Source: Sellimonas sp963559135 | Lineage (GTDB): Bacteria > Bacillota > Clostridia > Lachnospirales > Lachnospiraceae | NCBI GenBank assembly: GCA_963559135.1 | Contig: CAUWJP010000027.1 | Coordinates: 1-44,122, forward strand | Direction: 5' to 3' | DNA length: 44,122 bases | In this document: piece after piece, positions 32,731-40,909 of the stretch | Numbering within the stretch: the stretch's first letter is position 1 | How the letters are laid out: every line of letters begins with the position of its first letter | Notes under the pieces: generated by a model | What the model was told of the DNA's origin: nothing | Seen by the model: the letters and a program-made list of their open reading frames with translations, nothing else | Database searches by the model: none | Made by a program: the position numbers and the translations under genes

Positions 32731-33177
32731 GTCATGTTTCAGCTCTCTTAAAATAATCTCCGCAGTTTTTTGCGTAGTAGAAGTGACAATGTCCGTACAC
32801 ATGGCTTTCCGTTCAGGGGCGTCCTGGTCGTAGTCTTTGATCAATGCTCCGCAGCAAGGCGAATGGAAAGATTCCGTAAAGAAATCATGAAGCTCTTTCG
32901 TCAGTACGAAGCACCGCTGATTTTTAGGATCTCCTGGCGTCCTCCGTCCAAAGAAGTATCCGATGCACATCGCACCTCCTGCCAGGGCTCCGCAGATACA
33001 GCCGCCTCCGCCCAGACCCCACGGAAATCCGCTGCTCATGGCAATGGCGTCATCAGAAAGATCAATCTTAAAATTTTTACGGATTGCATAGATGACAGAT
33101 TCAGAACAGGCAAATCCCTGATGGAAGATATCATCTGCGTCCTGTATAAGCAGCTTCATATCGATGTTTGTATTCAT
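32713..33177 (-). CDS. C_GCAxxG_C_C family (putative redox-active) protein
   Basis: About 154 aa with the family's cysteine pattern: GFACSES near the N terminus, GGGGCICGALAGG in the middle, a Cys in NQRCFVLT, and HSPCCGAL followed by a last conserved Cys (MCTDIV). The family (PF09719) is presumed to bind a metal or act in redox chemistry; no reaction is known. ATG at 33177 is preferred because AGAGG lies 7 nt upstream; an ATG at 33183 overlaps that site. It stands alone, convergent with the ABC permease and divergent from the DUF2975 gene. Confidence 0.85.
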   Translation of the reverse strand: MNTNIDMKLLIQDADDIFHQGFACSESVIYAIRKNFKIDLSDDAIAMSSGFPWGLGGGGCICGALAGGAMCIGYFFGRRTPGDPKNQRCFVLTKELHDFFTESFHSPCCGALIKDYDQDAPERKAMCTDIVTSTTQKTAEIILRELKHDEQQEP

Positions 33178-33271
33178 ATGCATTCCTCTTTTCTCTTCTC
33201 TCGTTGTATCCCATTATACAATTCCGAAAGAAAAAAGTAAAATGCAGTTCAAAGTTTGTAGAAAATCTTAA

Positions 33272-33326
33272 TTTTATCGAAAAACGATAAAACTATATTG
33301 AAAAACAATAAGCGCCGTGCTATGGT
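33272..33326 (+). promoter_or_regulatory. Paired palindromic operators and promoter of the DUF2975/YozG operon
   Basis: TTTTATCG-AAAAA-CGATAAAA (33272-33292) is followed by TATTG-AAAAA-CAATA (33296-33310). The two inverted repeats share the same 5-bp A spacer, and their centres are 21 bp apart. The second overlaps TTGAAA (33298-33303), which forms a promoter with TATGGT (33321-33326) at 17-nt spacing. The likely binding protein is the helix-turn-helix regulator encoded at 33843-34073. Confidence 0.6.
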
Positions 33327-33364
33327 ATAGAAAAGTCAAAGAGCAGCAAGGAGGATGCAAAATA

Positions 33365-33829
33365 ATGATGGGAAAAAGATCTGAGAGAAGACTGATTCTG
33401 GGAACAAAATGGATTCTGGATTTTATGTTTGTTTCCGGGGTGATTGTACTTTTGGCATCTCCGTTTCTTTTGCGGTATGCGGGAGATCATTTTGCGGGAG
33501 TCATCCGGGAACACTATATGCTGTATGTAGCAGTTTATCTGATCTCTGGTGTGATGGGGCTGACGATAGTATTCTGTCTCAGGAAGATGATGAAGACTGT
33601 CATAGGGCAGGACTGTTTTGTAGATGAAAATGTAAGAGAATTGAAGATCATGGGAGCGGCAAGTTTTGTGATCGCGGCAGCGTTTCTTGTGAAAACCATA
33701 TTTGCGGGAACCGTGGCAGGTGTGGTGATTATTGTTGTCTTTTTTATCGCGGCTCTGTTCAGCTTCGTGCTGGCGGGCGTCTTTTCAGAAGCAGTCCGCT
33801 ATAAAAAAGAAAATGATTTGACAATTTAG
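33365..33829 (+). CDS. DUF2975 domain membrane protein
   Basis: A 154-aa protein with four predicted membrane helices (residues ~13-33, 48-70, 92-110, 115-140) and the motif DCFVDENVRELKIMG between helices 2 and 3, characteristic of DUF2975. The function is unknown. The family is almost always encoded just before a small YozG-like Cro/CI regulator, as here. ATG at 33365 is chosen because AAGGAGG lies upstream; the longer open frame from 33317 has no such site. Confidence 0.82.
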   Translation: MMGKRSERRLILGTKWILDFMFVSGVIVLLASPFLLRYAGDHFAGVIREHYMLYVAVYLISGVMGLTIVFCLRKMMKTVIGQDCFVDENVRELKIMGAASFVIAAAFLVKTIFAGTVAGVVIIVVFFIAALFSFVLAGVFSEAVRYKKENDLTI

Positions 33830-33842
33830 GAGGGCTCTGAAG

Positions 33843-34073
33843 ATGGCAATACGTATGAATCTGGATGTCATGATGGCAAAAAGAAAGATTGGGCTGACAG
33901 AATTGTCGAAGGAAGTCGATATCACGATGGCAAATCTGTCGATCCTGAAAAACAATAAGGCAAAGGCCATACGGTTTACGACGCTGGATGCACTCTGTAA
34001 GGCGCTCCATTGTCAGCCGGGGGATCTGATTGAATATGTAGAAGAAGAGGAGGAAAAGGATGGAGAAGAGTAG
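33843..34073 (+). CDS. YozG-like Cro/CI-family helix-turn-helix regulator
   Basis: A 76-aa single-domain DNA-binding protein (MAIRMNLDVMMAKRKIGLTE, then ITMANLSILKNNKAKAIRF and ALHCQPGDLIEY) with an acidic tail. It belongs to the small XRE group that pairs with DUF2975. AGGAGGG lies before the ATG. It overlaps the DUF4173 gene by 14 nt, which indicates coupling. Autoregulation through the palindromes at 33272-33310 is likely but unproven. Confidence 0.87.
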   Translation: MAIRMNLDVMMAKRKIGLTELSKEVDITMANLSILKNNKAKAIRFTTLDALCKALHCQPGDLIEYVEEEEEKDGEE

Positions 34074-35538
34074 ATATGAAGAAATCATGGAACAAAAGAC
34101 CGGGAAACTGCTTGTGGGCAGTCTGATCTACGGGATTCTGTTTGCGGTCCTTCTGTATCGGAATATGAGCGGAATAGGAATTCCGGTGCTGATGTTGGCA
34201 ACATGTCTGTTTCTTGCGGGATTTTTCAGCATGTTTGAAATGAAGCTGAAAAAAGAGACAGTCTATTATATGACAGTGATGGTGCTGCTGGGCGCATCAT
34301 CGACTTTGACGACATCGGATTTCTTTATTTTATTTAACTGGTTGGGAAGTATCGGGCTGTTCTTTCTGATCCTGATCCACCAGTTTTACGAAGACCGGAA
34401 CTGGAATTTTCTTTCTTATACGGTTGTATATCTGAGAATGATGTTTGCCCCTTTCGGGAATCTGCTGTCTCCATTTCGGGCATTGATCCGATACCGGAAA
34501 AATAAGGAAGAAGGGGAAGAAAAGAAGAAATATGGTTATATCGGACAAGTGGTGCTTGGAATCATTCTGGCAGCCCTGCTTCTGATTGTGATTTTCCCGC
34601 TCCTTTTTTCCGGGGATCTGGTGTTTGCATCATTTGTCCGTATGTTTACGGGAAATATCGAGGATTTTTCTTTTTCGGCAGGCTGGATCGCCCTGTTTCT
34701 GACTGGATTTATTCTCTGCTTTGCAGTATGGCAGGCATTTGTTAATTACGATCCGGACTTTGAGACAGAAGAAAAGGAAGAGCGTCCGATTCAGGTTTCA
34801 GGGATTACCTGCATATCAATTCTGACAGCAGTTTACCTGATTTTCTGCGCAATTCAGATCGGCTCGCTGTTCTTCGGACACGGAATGGGGCTTCCGGATG
34901 GATACACTTACGCAGAATATGCAAGAAGCGGATTTTTTGAACTGCTTGGAGTTAGTATCATCAATCTCCTGATTGTTCTGGCGGTTATCCATCTGTTTCA
35001 CCCGAAACGGCTGATGCAGAGACTTCTTACCGTTTTTTCAGGATGCACGTATGTGATGATCTTTTCTTCAGGATACCGGATGTGTATGTATATCGGGGCA
35101 TATCAGTTTACGCTTTCGAGAGTCCTGGTACTGTGGGGATTATGTGTCTTGTCTTTCATTTTGGCAGGTGTTATAGTAAATGTATATAAAAAAGACTTTC
35201 CGCTGTTTCGCTACAGCGCGGCCGTCTGTGCCACATTCTATTTGATTTTGTCCCTTTCCAGACCGGATGAGTGGATGGCACGTTACAATCTGACTTACAA
35301 AGAAGAGTGGATCGAGTCTTACGATGAAATCCGGTATCTGTTCTCAAAAGATCTTCTGCTTGCGGTGGATGCAAAGCAGATTCAGCATCTTAAAGGAGAC
35401 CCGGGAAATCTGATCCATTACTGTCAGGAAGTGGTAGATATGTATGATAATAAGCCGGGGTGGATGTACAGTATCGGTGAGGCGAGAGCGAAAGCATCAG
35501 CGGAGCGGTTTTTAAAGGAATATGGAGACATCACATAA
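34060..35538 (+). CDS. DUF4173 (DUF4153-like) multi-pass membrane protein
   Basis: A 492-aa membrane protein with about 11-12 hydrophobic segments, mostly between residues 17 and 405. A hydrophilic Glu/Lys loop lies at ~148-160. A soluble C-terminal domain (~410-492) begins LSRPDEWMARYNLTY, the DEW-AxYN-type motif found in DUF4173 proteins. The function is unknown. Its start lies inside the YozG-like regulator gene, and it ends 11 nt before the fumarase alpha gene, so these may share a transcript. Confidence 0.78.
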   Translation: MEKSRYEEIMEQKTGKLLVGSLIYGILFAVLLYRNMSGIGIPVLMLATCLFLAGFFSMFEMKLKKETVYYMTVMVLLGASSTLTTSDFFILFNWLGSIGLFFLILIHQFYEDRNWNFLSYTVVYLRMMFAPFGNLLSPFRALIRYRKNKEEGEEKKKYGYIGQVVLGIILAALLLIVIFPLLFSGDLVFASFVRMFTGNIEDFSFSAGWIALFLTGFILCFAVWQAFVNYDPDFETEEKEERPIQVSGITCISILTAVYLIFCAIQIGSLFFGHGMGLPDGYTYAEYARSGFFELLGVSIINLLIVLAVIHLFHPKRLMQRLLTVFSGCTYVMIFSSGYRMCMYIGAYQFTLSRVLVLWGLCVLSFILAGVIVNVYKKDFPLFRYSAAVCATFYLILSLSRPDEWMARYNLTYKEEWIESYDEIRYLFSKDLLLAVDAKQIQHLKGDPGNLIHYCQEVVDMYDNKPGWMYSIGEARAKASAERFLKEYGDIT

Positions 35539-35549
35539 GGAGAGAACAC

Positions 35550-36392
35550 ATGCGTATAGTAAATGTCAGTGAGATCACAGAGAACATCAAAGAAATGTGC
35601 ATAGAGGCCAACCATTATCTCTCAAAGGATATGGAGACTGCTTTGAAACACTCTCAGGAGACAGAAGCATCCCCGCTTGGACGGCAGATCCTTGGACAGC
35701 TTTCTGAAAATCTTCAGATTGCAGCGGATGAGATGATTCCGATCTGCCAGGATACCGGGATGGCGGTTGTATTTCTGGAAGTTGGCCAGGACGTCCATCT
35801 GGTGGGCGGAGCTGTCGAGGAGGCTGTGAATGAAGGCGTGCGGAGAGGTTATACTGAAGGATATCTGAGAAAATCCGTTGTCGGGGATCCGATTGAGCGG
35901 ATTAATACCGGAGATAATACACCGGCTGTTATTCATTATTCTATTGTTCCTGGAGATACTGTTCGGATCACAGTGGCACCGAAAGGATTCGGAAGCGAAA
36001 ATATGAGCCGGGTTTTCATGTTAAAACCGGCAGATGGCATCGAGGGGGTCAAAGACGCAATTTTAAAGGCAGTCAGCGACGCAGGCCCGAATGCCTGTCC
36101 GCCGATGGTGGTAGGAGTCGGTATCGGAGGAACTTTTGAAAAATGCGCATTGATGGCAAAGCAGGCATTGACACGTGAGACAGGAGCACATTCCACGATC
36201 CCGTATGTCAAGGAGTTGGAGGAGGAAATGCTGGAAAAGATCAACGGACTTGGAATCGGGCCGGGCGGTCTTGGCGGCATCACAACAGCGCTGGCAGTGC
36301 ATATCAATACTTATCCGACACATATCGCAGGCCTTCCGGTGGCGGTCAATATCTGCTGCCATGTCAACCGGCACATTGTCCGGGAACTATAG
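35550..36392 (+). CDS. Fumarate hydratase class I, alpha subunit (Fe-S hydro-lyase)
   Basis: A 280-aa catalytic subunit of a two-subunit [4Fe-4S] fumarase/tartrate dehydratase. The cluster ligands are visible in ICQDTGMAVVF, EKCALMAKQAL and VNICCHVNRH, with the surrounding GIGGTFEKCA typical of the family. It interconverts fumarate and malate (or acts on related 2-hydroxy diacids; the sequence alone does not decide). AAGGAGAG precedes the ATG. The beta subunit follows after 47 nt. Confidence 0.92.
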   Translation: MRIVNVSEITENIKEMCIEANHYLSKDMETALKHSQETEASPLGRQILGQLSENLQIAADEMIPICQDTGMAVVFLEVGQDVHLVGGAVEEAVNEGVRRGYTEGYLRKSVVGDPIERINTGDNTPAVIHYSIVPGDTVRITVAPKGFGSENMSRVFMLKPADGIEGVKDAILKAVSDAGPNACPPMVVGVGIGGTFEKCALMAKQALTRETGAHSTIPYVKELEEEMLEKINGLGIGPGGLGGITTALAVHINTYPTHIAGLPVAVNICCHVNRHIVREL

Positions 36393-36439
36393 GAAGAACT
36401 GTGGCAGAAAGATGGAATACAGAAAGGAAGGATAAGACG

Positions 36440-36991
36440 ATGGAAAAGCAGATTAGCGCACCGATCGATAAAAAGACTGCCAGAGAACTGACGGCGGGAG
36501 ACTATGTCTATATTACAGGTACGATTTATACGGCAAGAGATGCTGCACACAAGCGGATGCAGGAGACACTGGACAGAGGAGAGGCACTTACGTTTGATAT
36601 TCAGGGGCAGATGATTTACTACATGGGACCGTCTCCGGCAAGGGAGGGCCGTCCGATCGGTTCGGCAGGACCGACAACGGCAAGCCGAATGGATAAATAT
36701 ACACCAAGACTTCTGGATCTTGGCCTTGGAGCAATGATCGGAAAAGGAAAGAGAAGCAGGGAAGTGCTGGATGCGGTTGTAAGAAATGAGGCAGTCTACT
36801 TTGCGGCTGTCGGAGGAGCAGGCGCTCTTTTATCAAAATGTATCCAGTCATCGGAAGTGATTGCCTATGAGGATCTTGGAACGGAGGCAGTCCGTAAGCT
36901 GTATGTAAAAGACTTTCCGGTTATCGTGGTGGCAGACAGCAAGGGAAATAACCTGTATGAAACAGCAATAGAGCAGTACAGGAAAGCATAA
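36440..36991 (+). CDS. Fumarate hydratase class I, beta subunit
   Basis: A 183-aa subunit matching the C-terminal half of single-chain class I fumarases. It begins EKQISAPIDKKTARELTAGD, continues GPTTASRMDKYTPRLLDLGL and IGKGKRSREVLDAV, and has GGAGALLSKCI. It pairs with the alpha subunit to complete the Fe-S hydro-lyase active site. ATG at 36440 is chosen because AGGAAGGA lies upstream and homologues start here; a longer frame from 36401 is unlikely. plsC follows 13 nt later. Confidence 0.92.
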   Translation: MEKQISAPIDKKTARELTAGDYVYITGTIYTARDAAHKRMQETLDRGEALTFDIQGQMIYYMGPSPAREGRPIGSAGPTTASRMDKYTPRLLDLGLGAMIGKGKRSREVLDAVVRNEAVYFAAVGGAGALLSKCIQSSEVIAYEDLGTEAVRKLYVKDFPVIVVADSKGNNLYETAIEQYRKA

Positions 36992-37004
36992 GAGGAGAAG
37001 AAAA

Positions 37005-37715
37005 ATGAAGCGTATAATAATGATGGTCATCCGAAACCTGATTTTCGTTCCTTACGGATGGTTTAAACTGTGCTACTACGCCAGCCATGTAGATAAATAT
37101 ACGGAGGAAGAGCGCTACCGCCTTTTAAAGTATATTGACCGCAAGGCAAATAAAGGAGGCAGCGTCCACATCGAGGTACACGGCCAGGAGAATATCCCGA
37201 AAGAAAACGGATTTATGTTTTTCCCAAACCACCAGGGACTTTACGATGTGCTTGCAGTACTTGAAGCATGTCCGGTTCCATTTTCGGTTGTGGCAAAAAA
37301 GGAGATCGCAAACATTCCATTTCTGAAGCAGGTTTTTGCCTGCATGAAAGCGTACATGATTGACAGGGACGACGTCAGACAGGCTATGCAGGTCATCATC
37401 GACGTCACAAAGGAAGTCAAAAACGGAAGGAATTACCTGATTTTTGCAGAGGGAACGAGATCCAAAGAGGGAAATAAACCTGGGACCTTCAAAGGGGGAA
37501 GCTTCAAAGCAGCAACAAAGGCTAAATGTCCGATTATTCCGGTGGCACTGATCGATGCATTTAAACCGTTTGACACAAACAGCATCAAACCGGTAACTGT
37601 ACAGGTTCATTTTTTAAAGCCGATGTATTATGAAGAGTATAAAGACATGAAGACGACGGAGATCGCAGCGGAGGTAAAACGTAGGATTGAGGAGACAATA
37701 GCGGAAAATATCTGA
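37005..37715 (+). CDS. plsC: 1-acyl-sn-glycerol-3-phosphate acyltransferase (PlsC/LPLAT family)
   Basis: A 236-aa membrane-associated acyltransferase. An N-terminal hydrophobic segment (residues ~3-20) is followed by the catalytic NHQGLYD (H-x4-D) and the glycerophosphate-binding motif FAEGTRSKEG. The family makes phosphatidic acid from lysophosphatidic acid. It is closely spaced behind the fumarase genes and just ahead of the glycerol operon. A link to glycerol-phosphate metabolism is plausible but not shown. Confidence 0.9.
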   Translation: MKRIIMMVIRNLIFVPYGWFKLCYYASHVDKYTEEERYRLLKYIDRKANKGGSVHIEVHGQENIPKENGFMFFPNHQGLYDVLAVLEACPVPFSVVAKKEIANIPFLKQVFACMKAYMIDRDDVRQAMQVIIDVTKEVKNGRNYLIFAEGTRSKEGNKPGTFKGGSFKAATKAKCPIIPVALIDAFKPFDTNSIKPVTVQVHFLKPMYYEEYKDMKTTEIAAEVKRRIEETIAENI

Positions 37716-37741
37716 TAGTATAAGATTTTTCAGGCAGTCTC

Positions 37742-37770
37742 TTGTAAAAGTAAATCCATTATGCTAAACT
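37742..37770 (+). promoter_or_regulatory. Probable promoter of the glycerol operon
   Basis: TTGTAA (37742-37747) and TAAACT (37765-37770) are 17 nt apart. They lie between plsC and a hairpin in front of glpK. Confidence 0.5.
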
Positions 37771-37795
37771 TTTATTAATTGAAGAACAAAAGCTG

Positions 37796-37848
37796 AAAAG
37801 GAGAGCAACAGGACAACAGAGATGTTGTTTTGCCTGCTCTCCTTTTTT
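37796..37848 (+). terminator. Hairpin upstream of glpK (plsC-operon terminator or glpK attenuator)
   Basis: A 12-bp perfect stem (AAAAGGAGAGCA with TGCTCTCCTTTT, 37796-37807 and 37835-37846) has an inner ACAACA/TGTTGT helix and a T run. It is 80 nt after plsC and 75 nt before glpK, downstream of a possible promoter. It could end one operon or attenuate the next. Confidence 0.75.
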
Positions 37849-37922
37849 AGAACATAAGCGGGCTGAAGGGACAGACGCAGAAAATAGAACATGGCAGGAA
37901 AGCCGAAAAAGGAGGGCCGAAT

Positions 37923-39419
37923 ATGGCAAAATATGTGATGGCGCTGGATGCGGGAACGACGAGCAACAGATGTATTCTGTTCAACGAGAAGGGAGAAATG
38001 TGCAGTGTAGCTCAGAGGAAATTCCGGCAGTATTTCCCAAAACCGGGTTGGGTGGAGCACGATGCAGACGAGATCTGGGCAAGCCAGCTTGGAGTTGCTG
38101 TAGAAGCAATGAATATGATTGCTGCTTCTGCTGAGGATATAGCGGCAATCGGAATTACCAATCAGAGAGAGACGGCCATTGTCTGGGACAAAAATACAGG
38201 AGAACCTGTATACAATGCGATTGTCTGGCAGTGTCGGAGAACATCTGAATACTGTGATTCACTTGTGGAGAAAGGGTTCACGGAGAAATTCCGCGAAAAA
38301 ACCGGTCTGGTGATTGACGCTTATTTTTCTGCTACAAAAATCAAGTGGATTCTCGACAATGTTCCGGGAGCGAGAGAGCGGGCCAAACGAGGTGAGCTTT
38401 TGTTTGGAACGGTGGAGACATGGCTGATCTGGAAACTGACAAAAGGAGCTGTCCATGTGACCGATTACTCCAATGCATCAAGGACGATGCTGTTTAATAT
38501 CAATACTTTGCAGTGGGACGACGAGATTCTGGAGGAACTGAATATTCCAAAATCCATGCTGCCGGAGCCGAAACCGTCCAGCTGTATTTATGGGGAGACA
38601 GATCCGTCATTTCTTGGTGGCGCGATTCCGATCGCAGGGGCCGCCGGAGATCAGCAGGCGGCACTCTTTGGACAAACCTGCTTTACACCGGGGGAAGCAA
38701 AAAACACATATGGAACAGGATGTTTTCTTCTCATGAATACCGGAGAAAAGCCGGTATTTTCCAAAAACGGACTCGTTACCACGATTGCCTGGGGAATGGA
38801 CGGCAAGGTCAATTATGCGCTGGAAGGCTCGATCTTCGTGGCAGGGGCAGCAGTGCAGTGGCTTCGCGATGAAATGCGTCTGATCGATTCGGCAGCGGAT
38901 TCCGAATATATGGCAAAAAAGGTAAATGATACGAACGGTTGTTATGTGGTGCCGGCATTTACAGGGCTGGGCGCTCCGCACTGGGATCAGTACGCAAGGG
39001 GAACTATCGTAGGAATCACCCGTGGAGTAAATAAATACCACATAATTCGTGCAACACTGGAATCCATCGCATATCAGGTCAATGATGTGCTAGAGGCCAT
39101 GAAGGCGGATTCCGGAATCCAGCTGGCCTCCTTGAAAGTGGACGGCGGAGCGAGCGCGAATAATTTTCTGATGCAGACACAGGCGGATATTATCAATGCA
39201 CCGGTCAACCGGCCAAACTGTGTGGAGACTACCGCGATGGGAGCTGCGTATCTGGCGGGACTTGCAGTGGGATACTGGAAAGATAAAAACGATGTAAAAC
39301 AGAACTGGAAGATCGATCAGATTTTGCTGCCTTCCCTCAGCGAAGAAGAGCGGCAGAAAAAAATCAAAGGATGGAATAAAGCCGTAAAATATGCGTATGG
39401 ATGGGCAAAAGAAGACTGA
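37923..39419 (+). CDS. glpK: Glycerol kinase
   Basis: A 498-aa FGGY-family sugar kinase that phosphorylates glycerol to sn-glycerol-3-phosphate. The N-terminal phosphate loop is DAGTTSNRCILF. NQRETAIVWD, GAAGDQQAALFGQ and NTYGTGCFLLMNTGE are further family signatures. At residues 229-235 the segment reads SFLGGAI, where many low-GC Gram-positive GlpKs have a YHFYG-type segment whose His is phosphorylated by HPr. That His is absent, so PTS control through it is unlikely. GGAGGG precedes the ATG. The GlpA-like gene follows after 35 nt. No glpF permease is present. Confidence 0.97.
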   Translation: MAKYVMALDAGTTSNRCILFNEKGEMCSVAQRKFRQYFPKPGWVEHDADEIWASQLGVAVEAMNMIAASAEDIAAIGITNQRETAIVWDKNTGEPVYNAIVWQCRRTSEYCDSLVEKGFTEKFREKTGLVIDAYFSATKIKWILDNVPGARERAKRGELLFGTVETWLIWKLTKGAVHVTDYSNASRTMLFNINTLQWDDEILEELNIPKSMLPEPKPSSCIYGETDPSFLGGAIPIAGAAGDQQAALFGQTCFTPGEAKNTYGTGCFLLMNTGEKPVFSKNGLVTTIAWGMDGKVNYALEGSIFVAGAAVQWLRDEMRLIDSAADSEYMAKKVNDTNGCYVVPAFTGLGAPHWDQYARGTIVGITRGVNKYHIIRATLESIAYQVNDVLEAMKADSGIQLASLKVDGGASANNFLMQTQADIINAPVNRPNCVETTAMGAAYLAGLAVGYWKDKNDVKQNWKIDQILLPSLSEEERQKKIKGWNKAVKYAYGWAKED

Positions 39420-39454
39420 AGACCGTGGTGAAACAGAAGGGAGGCGAAGAGGAG

Positions 39455-40891
39455 ATGTACGATGTGATCATAATCGGAGGGGGAGTGTCCGGTGCAGCGT
39501 CTGCCAGGGAACTGTCACGCTATCAAGCCAGCATCTGTGTCCTGGAAAAAGAGGAGGATGTCTGCTGTGGAACATCGAAAGCCAACAGCGCGATTGTACA
39601 TGCCGGTTACGATGCGGTTCCGGGATCTTTGATGGCAAGACTCAATGTCAAAGGAAATGAAATGATGGAACAGCTTTCGAAAGATCTGGATTTTCCATTC
39701 CGTAGAATCGGTTCTCTTGTGATCTGCCGGGATGAGGAAAACATGCCAAAACTAAGGGAACTGTACGACAAGGGGCAGAAGAATGGCGTAAAAGGACTGC
39801 GGATTGTAAGCGGAGAAGAGGTCAAAGCAATGGAGCCGAATATTACAGAACATGTCTATGCGGCACTCTATGCACCGACTGCAGGAATCGTATGTCCCTT
39901 TGGATTGAATATTGCGCTGGCGGAAAATGCGTATGAAAACGGCGTGGAATTCCGGTTCAATACGAAAGTTGAGAAGATCATCAAAATCAGCGGCGGCTAT
40001 GAACTTCATACAAACAAGGGAATTTTTCAGGCGAGATATGTGGTAAATGCAGCAGGCGTCTGTGCGGATACCTTTCACAATATGGTGAGTGAAAAGAAGA
40101 TTCACATCACTCCGAGAAAAGGGGAGTACTGCCTTCTTGACAAGAGTGCAGGGACGCATGTTGGCAGGACTATTTTTTCCCTCCCGACCAAATACGGGAA
40201 GGGTGTGCTCGTGACTCCGACTATCCATGGAAATCTTCTACTTGGCCCGACTGCTTCTGATATTCAAAATAAAGAGGGAACCAACACGACCAGAGAAGGA
40301 CTGGACGAAGTATTAAAAAAAGCCGGACAGAATGTAAAGAATCTTCCGGTACGTCAGGTCATCACTTCCTTTGCGGGGCTGCGCGCCCATGAGGACGGCA
40401 GTGAATTTATCATCGGAGAAGTAGAAGATGCAGAAGGATTTATCGACTGCGCGGGAATCGAATCTCCCGGACTTACGAGCTGCCCGGCAATTGGAGAAAT
40501 GGTGGCGGAAATCCTGAGAGAGAAGATGGGACTGGAGAAAAAGGAACACTTTGTTTCAACAAGAAAAGGAATCCTCGATCCAAATACCCTGTCAAAAGAA
40601 GAGCGTGAAGAACTCATTCGAAAAGAGCCTGCATATGGCAACATAATCTGCAGGTGCGAGATGATTACGGAGGGTGAGATCCTGGATGCCGTCCGGCGTC
40701 CACTTGGGGCAAAATCCCTGGATGGTGTCAAACGCCGGACAAGGGCGGGAATGGGACGATGCCAGTCTGGATTCTGTTCACCTAGAACGATGGAAATTCT
40801 TGCACGGGAGCTGGGAGTCAGTATGGCTGAAATCACGAAATCGGGCGGCAATTCCCGCCTTGTTACCGGAATAAACAAAGACGGATTATAG
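39455..40891 (+). CDS. GlpA-like FAD-dependent glycerol-3-phosphate dehydrogenase with C-terminal [2Fe-2S] domain
   Basis: A 478-aa flavoprotein. The FAD-binding fold is VIIIGGGVSGAASAREL (residues 4-20), with a DAO-type oxidase body (GTSKANSAIVHAGYD). The C terminus has a BFD-like Fe-S domain with Cys399, 401, 436 and 441 (C-x-C ... C-x4-C). It probably oxidises glycerol-3-phosphate to dihydroxyacetone phosphate in an anaerobic GlpABC-like complex. ATG at 39455 is preferred (GAGGAG upstream, homologues start MYDVIIIGG); an upstream ATG at 39401 overlaps glpK. The GlpB-like gene follows after 18 nt. Confidence 0.88.
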   Translation: MYDVIIIGGGVSGAASARELSRYQASICVLEKEEDVCCGTSKANSAIVHAGYDAVPGSLMARLNVKGNEMMEQLSKDLDFPFRRIGSLVICRDEENMPKLRELYDKGQKNGVKGLRIVSGEEVKAMEPNITEHVYAALYAPTAGIVCPFGLNIALAENAYENGVEFRFNTKVEKIIKISGGYELHTNKGIFQARYVVNAAGVCADTFHNMVSEKKIHITPRKGEYCLLDKSAGTHVGRTIFSLPTKYGKGVLVTPTIHGNLLLGPTASDIQNKEGTNTTREGLDEVLKKAGQNVKNLPVRQVITSFAGLRAHEDGSEFIIGEVEDAEGFIDCAGIESPGLTSCPAIGEMVAEILREKMGLEKKEHFVSTRKGILDPNTLSKEEREELIRKEPAYGNIICRCEMITEGEILDAVRRPLGAKSLDGVKRRTRAGMGRCQSGFCSPRTMEILARELGVSMAEITKSGGNSRLVTGINKDGL

Positions 40892-40909
40892 AAAGAGGAG
40901 GCTGCGGAT

